In this document: one piece after another, positions 12,201 to 22,680 of the stretch
How positions within the stretch are numbered: the first letter of the stretch is position 1
Layout: each line of letters begins with the position of its first letter
NCBI GenBank assembly: GCA_030710605.1
Contig: CP092865.1
Span: 32,601,954-32,665,953 of the forward strand
From: Cordylochernes scorpioides
Lineage: Eukaryota > Arthropoda > Arachnida > Pseudoscorpiones > Chernetidae
Direction of reading: 5' to 3'
DNA length: 64,000 bases
Translations under genes and position numbers: made by a program
The notes under the pieces: model-generated
What the model was told of the DNA's origin: nothing
Database searches by the model: none
What the model saw: only the letters and a program-made list of their open reading frames with translations

Positions 12201-12783
12201 CAAAATTTGGACGGGTTACACTTACATCGCCCACTCAAGTTCATCTGGGGACCTCTAAAAAGAATATGATTTTACGGGATAGTAAACAACGTGTATGATT
12301 TTTGAGCCCAAAAAAGAACGTAGCAAGCAGACAAACCGCAATGCAAAAAGCTCCTCGGCGGGAAATCGAACCTCGGTCGCCCTGAGGACCTCTATAAAAA
12401 CAGCAGTATATATAGAGAGAGAAAGAGAGACATGTGGTTTGGTCAAAATATTATAAATAAATGACACAGATTATTAACACTCTAAGACTAGAGAGTAATT
12501 TAAAAAAAAAAACATTTATCTTAATTACCTTTTTATTTATATTTTCACATTGTAAATTATTTTTTATTTGTTTTGTTTATACTTCATTGCATTTACAATA
12601 TCTGCTGTTGCATTTACGTATTTAAATATCATTTCATCTAAAATTTACTATCAAATAAGCTTTATAAAAATAGAATTCCTTGAAAATGGCAACAGTGGTT
12701 CATCGAAACCTTAGAAGCAAGATGTTAAAAAAGTTGAAGTCAATCACATTTCTGACTCAATTAACAGAATTGTTTGATTTGAA
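12201..12783. other. No recognisable feature
   Basis: Low-complexity AT and GA stretches; nothing else seen. Confidence 0.4.
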
Positions 12784-13480
12784 TCTATCTATCTATATAT
12801 AAAATTGAATGTCTGTCTGTCTGTACTCTATAAATTCAAAAACCATACATCCAATCGCCGTGAAATTTTGGGATATTATTAGGTATATCCCCGGGAAGGT
12901 TTTCGAAAAATAATTTCTTGAATATCCTTAGAGTTATTTGCAGATTTGTAGATTTAACTCGCAAGCAGCGCCCCCTAGCGGGGGATAACAAGTTTTTTTA
13001 TCTATAAGTTTTATTATCACTAAGTTCATTATCTTAAAGATTATTTATCAAAAGTAAGATTTTCTACCTATTAATTACGCACAAGTCAAAGTTAGTTTTA
13101 CAATTTATCTAAAATATATATATTGGGAGAATAGATAAAATGATGATTTTGTAATGTAGAAAATTAGGAAAGACAAAATTCAGGATGACACGGCAATTTA
13201 TTTGAGACAAGAATAATGATACAATTCCAAGGCAAGATACTATTCCTTTAACTTCCAATTACCGAGGGAACCAATTAATATTGATTTTATTCAACTTATC
13301 GAGTATTTTTCAAGGGACCGGGAAAATGTTCACTTTATCGAGAGATTCAAATTTACGAGTTTCAAATTATCAAAATATATCTTCTTTTTTTATAAGTTTA
13401 TAGAGAATTGTTTTAACAAATGTTCGTTAGACAAACCTTTACTCGGGTAAAAACCGGGCAAAGCCGGGTACATCCGCTAG
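12784..13480 (+). mobile_element. Non-autonomous Helitron (697 bp)
   Basis: Begins TCTATCTATCTATATATAAA and ends CATCCGCTAG followed by T, i.e. a 5' TC and a 3' CTAG (CTRR). Just upstream of the 3' end is an imperfect hairpin, ACCgGGC-AAA-GCCgGGT. These are the standard marks of rolling-circle Helitrons. There is no Rep/helicase, so it depends on another copy. A GCAGCGCCCCCTAGCGGGGG hairpin lies near 12966. Confidence 0.8.
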
Positions 13481-13571
13481 TAGTTTATAATCTTACAATA
13501 ACACACCAGTTCTGTCACCAGAAGGCAACAGTGAGCGGGGAATAGAGCGGACATTATATAAGGAGATAGCG

Positions 13572-13730
13572 TAGACCAGAGCCAGTCGGCAAACTGCGGC
13601 TCGCGAGCCACATGCGGATCTTTGGATGTGAAGCTGCGGCTCTTTATATAGTTCCATATGTATATATTATTTATGTGAGTACCATTGGCAATAAAAATGT
13701 ATGGCTCTTTATAAACATGCCGATCACTGG
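13572..13730. mobile_element. Short hAT-type MITE
   Basis: Left end CCAGTCGGCAAACTGCGGCT with a GGCTCGCGAGCC palindrome, right end CATGCCGATCACTGG. The CAGnGGTCGGCAAAC-like terminus with GGCTCGCGAGCC is characteristic of hAT (Charlie-like) non-autonomous elements. I could not define a clean 8-bp duplication. Confidence 0.6.
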
Positions 13731-14049
13731 AGTAGGTTATAATGAAGTGGGACAGTAGAAATGTATCGGTTGTTAGCTACAACTTTGGACATGATGGAAA
13801 CTCCCTTATCGATCCAGGACGGTTCTTTAAAATCGTGGCCTCATCTGATACAATACCTCTGTTATCGACTGGTAAATGGCTTCTGTTTTATTTCAGCACT
13901 TGCATTCAATAGCTTTGATAATGGGCTGGCTTCATAACTCTTCCTTACTGAAACGTTCTGGGTTTACAGCAGCTCCTGGATAGCTTCTCAACTTACACTG
14001 ACTTAACTAGAACAAACTAGAAATGTTTAGTTAATCATAACCTATGTTG

Positions 14050-17000
14050 ACATGTGTACAAAGTAGCTAGCTTGATAATTGTCTACATGTACTCCGGTGT
14101 ACATAGTAGCTAGCTACTTGATAATTGTCTACATGTACTCCGGTGTACATAGTAGCTAGCTACTTCATAATTGTCTACATGTACTCCGGTGTACATAGTA
14201 GCTAGCTACTTCATAATTGTCTACATGTACTCCGGTGTACATAGTAGCTAGCTACTTGATAATTGTCTACATGTACTCCGGTGTACATAGTAGCTAGCTA
14301 CTTGATAATTGTCTACATGTACTCCGGTGTACATAGTAGCTAGCTACTTGATAATTGTCTACATGTACTCCGGTGTACATAGTAGCTAGCTACTTGATAA
14401 TTGTCTACATGTACTCCGGTGTACATAGTAGCTAGCTACTTGATAATTGTCTACATGTACTCCGGTGTACATAGTAGCTAGCTACTTGATAATTGTCTAC
14501 ATGTACTCCGGTGTACATAGTAGCTAGCTACTTGATAATTGTCTACATGTACTCCGGTGTACATAGTAGCTAGCTACTTGATAATTGTCTACATGTACTC
14601 CGGTGTACATAGTAGCTAGCTACTTCATAATTGTCTACATGTACTCCGGTGTACATAGTAGCTAGCTACTTGATAATTGTCTACATGTACTCCGGTGTAC
14701 ATAGTAGCTAGCTACTTCATAATTGTCTACATGTACTCCAGTGTACATAGCTACTTGATAATTGTCTACATGTACTCCGGTGTACATAGTAGCTAGCTAC
14801 TTGATAATTGTCTACATGTACTCCGGTGTACATAGTAGCTAGCTACTTCATAATTGTCTACATGTACTCCAGTGTACATAGCTACTTGATAATTGTCTAC
14901 ATGTACTCCGGTGTACATAGTAGCTAGCTACTTCATAATTGTCTACATGTACTCCAGTGTACATAGTAGCTAGCTACTTGGTAATTGTCTACATGTACTC
15001 CGGTGTACATAGTAGCTAGCTACTTGATAATTGTCTACATGTACTCCGGTGTACATAGTAGCTAGCTACTTGATAATTGTCTACATGTACTCCGGTGTAC
15101 ATAGTAGCTAGCTACTTGATAATTGTCTACATGTACTCCGGTGTACATAGTAGCTAGCTACTTCATAATTGTCTACATGTACTCCAGTGTACATAGTAGC
15201 TAGCTACTTGGTAATTGTCTACATGTACTCCGGTGTACATAGTAGCTAGCTACTTGGTAATTGTCTACATGTACTCCAGTGTACATAGTAGCTAGCTACT
15301 TGATAATTGTCTACATGTACTCCGGTGTACATAGTAGCTAGCTACTTGATAATTGTCTACATGTACTCCAGTGTACATAGTAGCTAGCTACTTGATAATT
15401 GTCTACATGTACTCCGGTGTACATAGTAGCTAGCTACTTGATAATTGTCTACATGTACTCCGGTGTACATAGTAGCTAGCTACTTGATAATTGTCTACAT
15501 GTACTCCAGTGTACATAGTAGCTAGCTACTTGATAATTGTCTACATGTACTCCGGTGTACATAGTAGCTAGCTACTTGATAATTGTCTACATGTACTCCG
15601 GTGTACATAGTAGCTAGCTACTTGATAATTGTCTACATGTACTCCAGTGTACATAGTAGCTAGCTACTTGGTAATTGTCTACATGTACTCCGGTGTACAT
15701 AGTAGCTAGCTACTTGATAATTGTCTACATGTACTCCGGTGTACATAGTAGCTAGCTACTTGATAATTGTCTACATGTACTCCGGTGTACATAGTAGCTA
15801 GCTACTTGATAATTGTCTACATGTACTCCGGTGTACATAGTAGCTAGCTACTTGATAATTGTCTACATGTACTCCAGTGTACATAGTAGCTAGCTACTTG
15901 ATAATTGTCTACATGTACTCCGGTGTACATAGTAGCTAGCTACTTGGTAATTGTCTACATGTACTCCAGTGTACATAGCTACTTGATAATTGTCTACATG
16001 TACTCCGGTGTACATAGTAGCTAGCTACTTGATAATTGTCTACATGTACTCCGGTGTACATAGTAGCTAGCTACTTCATAATTGTCTACATGTACTCCGG
16101 TGTACATAGTAGCTAGCTACTTGATAATTGTCTACATGTACTCCAGTGTACATAGTAGCTAGCTACTTGATAATTGTCTACATGTACTCCGGTGTACATA
16201 GTAGCTAGCTACTTGATAATTGTCTACATGTACTCCGGTGTACATAGTAGCTAGCTACTTGATAATTGTCTACATGTACTCCGGTGTACATAGTAGCTAG
16301 CTACTTGATAATTGTCTACATGTACTCCGGTGTACATAGTAGCTAGCTACTTGATAATTGTCTACATGTACTCCGGTGTACATAGCTACTTGATAATTGT
16401 CTACATGTACTCCGGTGTACATAGTAGCTAGCTACTTGGTAATTGTCTACATGTACTCCGGTGTACATAGTAGCTAGCTACTTCATAATTGTCTACATGT
16501 ACTCCGGTGTACATAGTAGCTAGCTACTTCATAATTGTCTACATGTACTCCGGTGTACATAGTAGCTAGCTACTTCATAATTGTCTACATGTACTCCGGT
16601 GTACATAGTAGCTAGCTACTTGGTAATTGTCTACATGTACTCCGGTGTACATAGTAGCTAGCTACTTGATAATTGTCTACATGTACTCCGGTGTACATAG
16701 TAGCTAGCTACTTCATAATTGTCTACATGTACTCCGGTGTACATAGTAGCTAGCTACTTGATAATTGTCTACATGTACTCCAGTGTACATAGTAGCTAGC
16801 TACTTCATAATTGTCTACATGTACTCCGGTGTACATAGTAGCTAGCTACTTGATAATTGTCTACATGTACTCCGGTGTACATAGTAGCTAGCTACTTGAT
16901 AATTGTCTACATGTACTCCGGTGTACATAGTAGCTAGCTACTTCATAATTGTCTACATGTACTCCAGTGTACATAGTAGCTAGCTACTTGATAATTGTCT

Positions 17001-17468
17001 ACATGTACTCCGGTGTACATAGTAGCTAGCTACTTGATAATTGTCTACGTGTACTCCGGTGTACATAGTAGCTAGCTACTTGATAATTGTCTACATGTAC
17101 TCCGGTGTACATAGTAGCTAGCTACTTGATAATTGTCTACATGTACTCCGGTGTACATAGTAGCTAGCTACTTGATAATTGTCTACATGTACTCCGGTGT
17201 ACATAGTAGCTAGCTACTTGATAATTGTCTACATGTACTCCGGTGTACATAGTAGCTAGCTACTTGATAATTGTCTACATGTACTCCGGTGTACATAGTA
17301 GCTAGCTACTTGATAATTGTCTACATGTACTCCAGTGTACATAGTAGCTAGCTACTTGATAATTGTCTACATGTACTCCGGTGTACATAGTAGCTAGCTA
17401 CTTGATAATTGTCTACATGTACTCCGGTGTACATAGTAGCTAGCTACTTGATAATTGTCTACATGTAC
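14050..17468. repeat. Satellite array, 46-bp unit, about 74 copies
   Basis: Head-to-tail repeats of a 46-bp unit holding the perfect 12-bp palindrome GTAGCTAGCTAC, the palindrome TACATGTA and TGATAATTGT. Most variation is at a few positions: tccGgtg/tccAgtg and cttGataa/cttCataa/cttGgtaa. Some units lack 7 bp (CATAGCTACTT instead of CATAGTAGCTAGCTACTT). Low divergence implies recent expansion or homogenisation. No long reading frame. Flanks: unique DNA on the left, CTAATATAATGTATTAGCCC on the right. Confidence 0.97.
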
Positions 17469-17489
17469 CTAATATAATGTATTAGCCCT

Positions 17490-17690
17490 CCATTTGTTAC
17501 AATAAATTTGAACTATTTTTGAAGCGTATGCTTCTTTTTGAAAATAAATCAATTTTCTATTGCCCTTACTGCAATGATAAAATAATGGGAGGGCCTGGCT
17601 CATCAGTGGGGAACCCTCCCAGCGGTGTCGCCAGTTTAATCTACCATACCGCTGTAATATCGCATTTTTAGATTTTCCTTTTATACTGAT
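17490..17690 (+). mobile_element. Repeat family B, subtype with AAGCGTATGCTTC end
   Basis: One family B arm: ACTGCAATGATAAAATAATG, GGGAGGGCCTGGCTCATCAG, GGGGAACCCTCCCAGCGG. The outer end (ACAATAAATTTGAACTATTTTTGAAGCG) matches the outer end of the fold-back at 57580-57795, in reverse, so the two form a subtype. Confidence 0.65.
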
Positions 17691-17849
17691 GCTAGACTCT
17701 TGGAATGGATATTTTAAATGAACTATGTATAATGAAGCATAGGCTAATCTATTGAAATATTGAACAACCCCATGTAAATCAAGCTAACATTTTTCTCTCA
17801 AGTTTCCCAATGGGTATAAGTAATTTACAACAATGAGTCACTATATAAA

Positions 17850-18010
17850 GGTCGCCTATTCCGTAAAAATAGTCACCGAAACTAAGCACCATCTATAGAC
17901 CGTCTCTTCCCACTAGGGGAATCAGGTCGGTAACAACACCAGCTTTGGTAAATTGAGAAGCGCCCACCTTGAGACCTGCTATTTCGTGCTAATGGCAATA
18001 GCGAGCTTTA
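17850..18010 (-). mobile_element. Family J remnant (decayed hammerhead)
   Basis: On the minus strand this matches the 59.5 kb hammerhead element: CCATTAGC, a CGAAAT in place of TGAAAC, and GGTCTCAAGGTGG. The CUGACGA core has changed (CTCGCTATTGCC in its place), so it should be inactive. The ACACCAGCTTTGG motif follows. Confidence 0.55.
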
Positions 18011-18675
18011 ATTTCATATATTGCAATATTTTATTTTCTATAAATCAATTTTCTTCCGTTAAAAATTCCATTTATAAATTTGTTTTATATTTTAAGAGTA
18101 GTTATATATGAAGAATGTGCTTTGTATAGAGATAATATCTCAATAACACAGGTTTCTGTAGTTCTTGTATGTTTGTTCTCGAACGTCCATTTGGTGTAAT
18201 ATCTGAAGAATTTCTCTACAGAATACAGACGGAATAAAAACTCTTTAAAATATTCGGACAATATATAATCTTTGCCAATTCTGGGTTGACCGTTGGTCGC
18301 CCGCCGAAACGGACAAGGTGAAAGCACCAATATATTGCCACGTTTTTATTTTTAAAACGCTAATTTTAGTTTAGTAAAACTTTATTTTTAAAGTTTATTA
18401 TTTTAAAAGTGAAATGTTTGTTAATGAAATAGACATTTTGCCTAAACTCATTTAATGCTGCTTTCTTTTACAAGCCATTTGTTTATGTGTATTTTTACAT
18501 ATCGTTTTTATTGAGTTTTTTTACCAAATTAGTATGTACATCATTGACTTTTAATGAATGGAAAATAAAAATGAAAATAAACATATGAAAAATTAAAGTA
18601 ACATTTTAAAGGAATTTATGTACAATTGAAAATTGTTTCTGTAACGTCTCAATATAATCAGAGAGAACAACCAAT
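18011..18675. other. No recognisable feature
   Basis: AT-rich DNA without supported features. Confidence 0.4.
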
Positions 18676-19068
18676 TCTATATACAGTTACGAGCGTCATG
18701 CGTGGCCTCTGTCACGGTTTGCTTTTTTTTTTTTTTGGAATGGCGCCCTCCTATTGGTCGGCTACGATCACGCCACCTTTGCCCCCCCCCCCCCCCCCCC
18801 CATTTCTGTAACTATTGTGTTGGAGCGGGTCGTTCCTTAAATAAATGCATATATTAGTTAATAACCAAATGGAATCCTCTCTTTCTTTTTCCCAGTAAGA
18901 GACGCCTACGGAAGCCAACAGTACATAGACAGATAAAGCACATAGGCTATAGTTATTAACTAATATATGCATTCATTTAAGGCGCCAATTTATAATTTTA
19001 ACAAATAGTATTTGAATCAAAACATTCAATCGGGTAAAACACGGGCGTTGCCCGGGTCATTCGGCTAG
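18676..19068 (+). mobile_element. Non-autonomous Helitron, family C, copy 1
   Basis: Starts TCTATATACAGTTACGAGCG and ends CATTCGGCTAG followed by T, with the hairpin CGGGC-GTT-GCCCG just before the end. Copy 2 is at 54607-55011. Inside, an inverted pair of about 30 bp (AAATGCATATATTAGTTAAT and its reverse near 18955-18985) encloses about 90 bp that includes GACGCCTACGGAAGCCAACA. A poly-C run of about 20 nt (18781-18800) varies in length between copies. No protein. Confidence 0.8.
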
Positions 19069-19319
19069 TACAATATATGTGTGCGCCTTCATGTACGGTT
19101 CTAGAATCTCCCATTACTATAGGGCTGTTAAGACTAGAGCGACCATAGAAATAATTCCTATTTATTCTCCTAAGGTAAATATTTATACCCCGTTCCAATC
19201 TCAAAACAGACTGAGAGCTCGCTTGCACAAATATTTACAGTAGAAAACGATGAAGTCACGTGATTTGTGATGATCTACCGAGAAGACCACGACAGATTGC
19301 TATATTCAAAATTTATTTT

Positions 19320-19535
19320 CATTTTTTAAAATATATTCTTTTTGGTCACAGTGGTACAGCCTACTCCACGCTGACGAACGCCAACAGCGCGAAACGCGTT
19401 CGTGGATGGCTTTTCTTGATTTATCAAGAAATTGGGTTGGCCAAATATCACGGAGCAAGTTAAATAAACCTTAGTTTATTTTTGCTCCACTAGATGGCGC
19501 TCTGCTATCTAAAAAGCACATGTGCTTATAGTCAG
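19320..19535 (+). mobile_element. Hammerhead-family element A, copy at 19.4 kb
   Basis: Family A copy containing the ribozyme motif listed separately at 19365-19406, then TTTTCTTGATTTATCAAGAA, GGTTGGCCAAATATC, and the end motif CACTAGATGGCGCTCTGCTATCT with a TGTGCTTATAGTCAGGATATT terminus. The orientation is opposite to the 60.3 kb copy, which it resembles most. Confidence 0.7.
19365..19406 (+). ncRNA. Type I hammerhead ribozyme motif, one stem II mismatch
   Basis: Stem I UCCACG (19365-19370) pairs with CGUGGA (19401-19406). The core CUGACGA is at 19371-19377. Stem II is ACGC-CAACA-GCGC, where the first pair is A-C instead of G-C. GAAA follows, then a minimal stem III (A-U, C-G) and the GUU cleavage triplet before 19401. 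The sister copy at 60.3 kb has the G-C pair, so a single G to A change has weakened this one. Confidence 0.7.
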
Positions 19536-19589
19536 GATATTCTTTCTTTATTTTTAATATATATATATATATATGTGTGTGTGTTTTGA

Positions 19590-19790
19590 AAATAGAGCAA
19601 TCCATAAATAAATCTCTAATTAAAAAGGCATATATTGGATCAAAATATAATATATCTTACCAATATTTCAGTTGGCTGATCGCCAACCTTTATCAAGGTT
19701 TTATAAAGGTTGGCGTTCAGTCAACTGAAATATTGGTAGAATAAATTATATTTTTATTCAATATATGCCTTTTTAATTAAATATGTGTGT
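19590..19790. mobile_element. Palindromic family E element with UUGAUAA hammerhead-like core
   Basis: Two arms facing each other: AAAAAGGCATATATTGGATC on the left and its inverse TCAATATATGCCTTTTTAAT on the right, with AAATAGAGCAATCC outside. The minus strand (19656-19700) reads AACC-UUGAUAA-AG-GUUGGC-GAUCA-GCCAAC-U-GAAA-UAUU-GGUAAG. That gives a 6-bp stem II, GAAA, a one-pair stem III, a UH site and a 3-bp stem I (ACC/GGU). The plus-strand arm has lost the core (UUUAUAA). Confidence 0.6.
19656..19700 (-). ncRNA. Hammerhead-like motif with U3-A8 instead of C3-G8
   Basis: The core is UUGAUAA rather than CUGANGA; G5, A6, A9 and GAAA are kept. Stem II is GUUGGC/GCCAAC. Changing both C3 and G8 keeps a Watson-Crick pair where the hammerhead structure needs one. 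Activity is untested and stem I is short. Confidence 0.45.
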
Positions 19791-19794
19791 GAAA

Positions 19795-20020
19795 AAAACA
19801 AGAAAGAAAATAAAAATTCTTTGGTCGTAGTGGTACAGTCTATACCACGCTGACGAGGGCCAACAGCCCGAAACGCAAAGGTGGCTGACTTTTCTTGATT
19901 TATCAAGATATTGGGTTGGCCAAATATTTTTGGAACAAGCTTAATCAACGTTTAGTTTATTTTTATTCCACCAGATGGCGCTCTGCCATCTAAAATGCTT
20001 ATGTGAGAATTTGAAATTGG
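19795..20020 (+). mobile_element. Hammerhead-family element A, copy at 19.9 kb
   Basis: Family A copy with a ribozyme-like segment at 19844-19885, TTGATTTATCAAGATA, GGTTGGCCAAATATT, AATCAACGTTTAGTTTATT and CAGATGGCGCTCTGCCATCT. It directly follows family E, with the boundary near 19790. Confidence 0.7.
19844..19885 (+). ncRNA. Hammerhead core with lost cleavage site
   Basis: ACCACG, CUGACGA, a perfect stem II GGGC-CAACA-GCCC and GAAACGC are all kept. The positions that read GUU or GUC in other copies are AAA here, removing the required U before the cleavage position. It should fold but not cut. Confidence 0.6.
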
Positions 20021-20341
20021 TAATTTTGTTTTTAATTTATATATTATATATAAAATTAATTTGTGTGTCACAATATTATAGCTCAAGTCTGAACTAAAAA
20101 TGTAGGTAAGAATTAACATAAATCTCGAAAACTGCCGTTATGTGTGTTTGTATCTCTAAATGTTAAAGAATTTTCAAAGGAAGAGATGATGTACTTTTGG
20201 TACATGACTATAATCTCCCACAACTTTGTACGATCATCATGAATATACACATATTATACAAGCAGACTTTTGTTTGAAAATTTCTTAATTCAGTGTTGCA
20301 AATTATTGATTTGAAATCGTTCGTTTCACTCTGTTGTTGTT

Positions 20342-20556
20342 GTTGTCATGTCCAATGAAGAGCCTTAGATGTCTCCATACATCTCTATCACAGCAGCAGC
20401 AATGTCCACTATCTTGGGTGTGTAAAGCTGCTGCTCAGGGTCTATGTCAATTTTCTGCAAGGCTGCGGCCATTGCTGGGCATGAGAATATATGGATAGGT
20501 GTTAGTTCCACACCAGGACAGTTGTTGCATGTCCCCTGTGGGTTCTCTTGTGCCAT
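20342..20556 (-). CDS. LINE ORF2 C-terminus with 3' end (family M)
   Basis: The minus-strand frame ends the protein with CNNCPGVELTPIHIFSCP, a CxxC...HxxxxC zinc-binding tail, then IVDIAAAVIEMYGDI and a stop. The 3' UTR is only about 30 nt, CTCTTCATTGGACATGACAACAACAACAAC, so the tail is (ACA)n. The same terminus occurs at 21083, 24036 and 61853. Only this C-terminal stretch is recognisable; the upstream reading is broken. Confidence 0.7.
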
Positions 20557-20634
20557 CTGGATGTATTGTCATATGTGGTCAGGATATGCCTTTCTTTGAT
20601 TTAAAGAAAGATATGTGTAACACTATAACATATT

Positions 20635-20892
20635 CTATTCATATATTGTTCCTATCTGCTTCTCCACACATACTCTATAGGGATTTACTTTGAATGGCAG
20701 TATTCTTATTTCTCCGAGCTTCCTTTCTATAGCTAGTCTTTTGATAGTATCGTAGGGTCTTCTTTCGAAATTGTCCATGAATTCCATTCTCGGTCTTCCT
20801 GGTCTTCCCTCCGACAATACTTTCAGCCACTCCGAGTGTCGGACAAGATGTCCAAACTTACTTCTCAATTGTCTCCAGCAATCCTTCCTCAA
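20635..20892 (-). pseudogene. LINE ORF2 fragment (FGHLVRH...GRPGRPR)
   Basis: An 85-codon open stretch containing FGHLVRHSEWLKVLSEGRPG followed by RPRMEFMDNF. The FGHxxR...EGRxxGRPR pattern is common near the C-terminus of LINE reverse transcriptases. It lies upstream, in transcription sense, of the family M tail at 20342-20556, but the frames do not join, so it may be part of the same decayed element or another one. Confidence 0.5.
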
Positions 20893-21079
20893 TCATATTT
20901 TGATCATCAAATTAATCACACTACAACTTATTAACTCGCCGCAAAAAGACACAGTATCTAAACCAAAATGTCAAACTCTTTGTAAGACTCCATTCATCTT
21001 TTAAGAAATTCACTAAATTAAGAAAACGACTGAGGTTTAATCTGGGAGGAAGTCAAGACTTCACATGAGAAAGTGTATT

Positions 21080-21300
21080 CTATATTGTTGTTGTCATGTC
21101 CAATGAAGAGCCTCAGATGTCCCTGTGCAACTCTATCACAGCAGTCTCAATGTCCACTATCTTTGCTCTTCATTGGAAAATGAATGCCGTTGCCACGTTA
21201 GTCACCTTGGAAACGAACCAGAATTTGGTCGAAAATTTCGTGTCGAGATGGCATCTTCAGGAAGAACAAAAATAGGACTTAGAACATTTGATGGCATCAG
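21080..21300 (-). mobile_element. Family M LINE tail, copy 2
   Basis: TTGTTGTTGTCATGTCCAAT, then GAAGAGCCTCAGATGTCC, matching the family M 3' terminus, followed by a segment (AATGCCGTTGCCACGTTAGT, AATTTGGTCGAAAATTTCG) shared with the copy at 24036-24240. Both lack the same internal portion relative to the 20.3 kb copy, so they derive from a common deleted source. Confidence 0.65.
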
Positions 21301-21542
21301 CGGAAGTCTCCAATTTTCCTTTTTGTATTTCTGATGTCCTTTGACAAATCACATTTAATTAATATCTATTATAAATTATTAAATAGGAGTATTCTCAGAT
21401 ATAAAAAAAAAATTGCGATTTACTTTTATAAAATTATTCGAAAACCCTTGCTCAATATGTTTCTTTATTACGATCTAAGAGTCTTAGATTGTAATTTTGC
21501 CTGTTGAAAAGCGAGAGTTCGAAAGCTCGCGGTGTTTTTGTA

Positions 21543-22481
21543 CGAGGGTGAGTAGAAAAGTAAGGTCGCCTATTTTTTTTCCATAGAAAAACACATTTAA
21601 TCACAACTTTTTATACATCGTTGGAAAGGTTGGACACTTTGCTATTTTTCTACATAGTCGCCTTGATGCTCAATCACTTTTTTCATCCTGTCAACCAACT
21701 TTGTAATTCCGGTGTTGTACCACTCTCCCGCCGCCTCTTTGAGCCACTTGTCGACCCACCTGCGGACACCTTTCTGTAGCCGAGGGTCTCAGACACAATC
21801 TTGTGCACGGAGAAGTGGCTGCAACTTCATTCAGGCCATCCTCGATCTCTTCAAGGGTTATCCGCCGGTTTACGGTTGATTCCGGCAAACTCGGCCGCCC
21901 AGACCGCTGTTCATCGTGGACGTTTATCCGCCCCTCGTTAAACTCCCGGCACCATTTCCGCACATTTTTGATGTCCATGCACTTCTCACCATACACTTCC
22001 ACTAACTGACGGTGAATTTCGACCGGAGAATTATTTTTCGCATTTAAAAAGCGTATAACTGAGCGCAACTCGCACTTGGCGGGAGAGCTAAGGGGAAGCT
22101 CCATCGCGAACGGCTGCCAGACAGCGACTGAGCGTCCCAAGATCACCGGGAAGGTTCTAGACGGTAGAGGGGGAACCAAGGAAGGCGGCGGTGTTGTCGG
22201 ATTTCACCTAGCAACGCGCGTTCGGAAAATATCTCGTAGAAGACCTTAGTGTCCGCCAGGTGGGTCGACAAGTGGCTCAAAGAGGCGGCGGGACAGTGGT
22301 ACACAACACCGGAATTACAAAGTTGGTTGACAGGATGAAAAAAGTGATTGAGCATCAAGGCGACTATGTAGAAAAATAGCAAAGTGTCCAACCTTTCCAA
22401 CGATGTATAAAAAGTTGTGATTAAATGTGTTTTTCTATGAAAAAAAAAAAATAGGCGACCTTACTTTTCTACTCACCCTCG
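21543..22481 (-). mobile_element. Fold-back mariner element with TA duplication
   Basis: Ends CGAGGGTGAGTAGAAAAGTA on both sides, flanked by TA (21541-21542, 22482-22483). The two arms are inverted copies of about 230 bp, not just terminal repeats, because both contain the 3' end of the transposase gene. The left part read on the minus strand holds the helix-turn-helix N-terminus; the right arm replaces the normal 5' end. It cannot encode a working transposase. Confidence 0.85.
21642..22104 (-). pseudogene. mariner transposase, N-terminus joined to C-terminus, catalytic core deleted
   Basis: From an ATG at 22104 the protein shows the mariner DNA-binding domain: ELRSVIRFLNAKNNSPVEIH, VRKWCREFNEGRINVHDE and RSGRPS. 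Near 21800 the reading frame shifts and then jumps directly to the family's C-terminus (WVDKWLKEAAGEWYN, then KVIEHQGDYVEK and stop at 21642). The region that should hold the DD34D catalytic triad is missing. It could at most make a DNA-binding fragment. A second copy of the C-terminal segment is encoded on the plus strand, ending at 22379. Confidence 0.85.
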
Positions 22482-22496
22482 TAATAAAGAAACATA

Positions 22497-22680
22497 ATGC
22501 GTAAGCCCGAAACGCGTACGTGGTTAGCTTTTCTTGATTAATCAAGAAACGGTATTTGGCCAATTCTGGAATAATTAAAAATCAACGATTAGTTGATATT
22601 TATTACGATAGATGGCGCAAGCCATTAGAAAATTTCAGTTGCACGATGAGGAAATACCTTTTTTCTTAATAATGCGTAAA
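22497..22680 (+). mobile_element. Family A element cut by the mariner insertion
   Basis: Begins abruptly with AAGCCCGAAACGCGTACGTGG, the 3' half of the hammerhead (end of stem II, GAAA, stem III, GUA cleavage triplet, stem I strand). TTTTCTTGATTAATCAAGAA and GATGGCGCAAGCCATTAG follow. The 5' half is not present next to it; the mariner element ends 14 bp to the left. Confidence 0.6.

Noticed and set aside
14050-17468. CRISPR array
   Set aside because: The 46-bp units are head-to-tail with no unique spacers, and the genome is eukaryotic.
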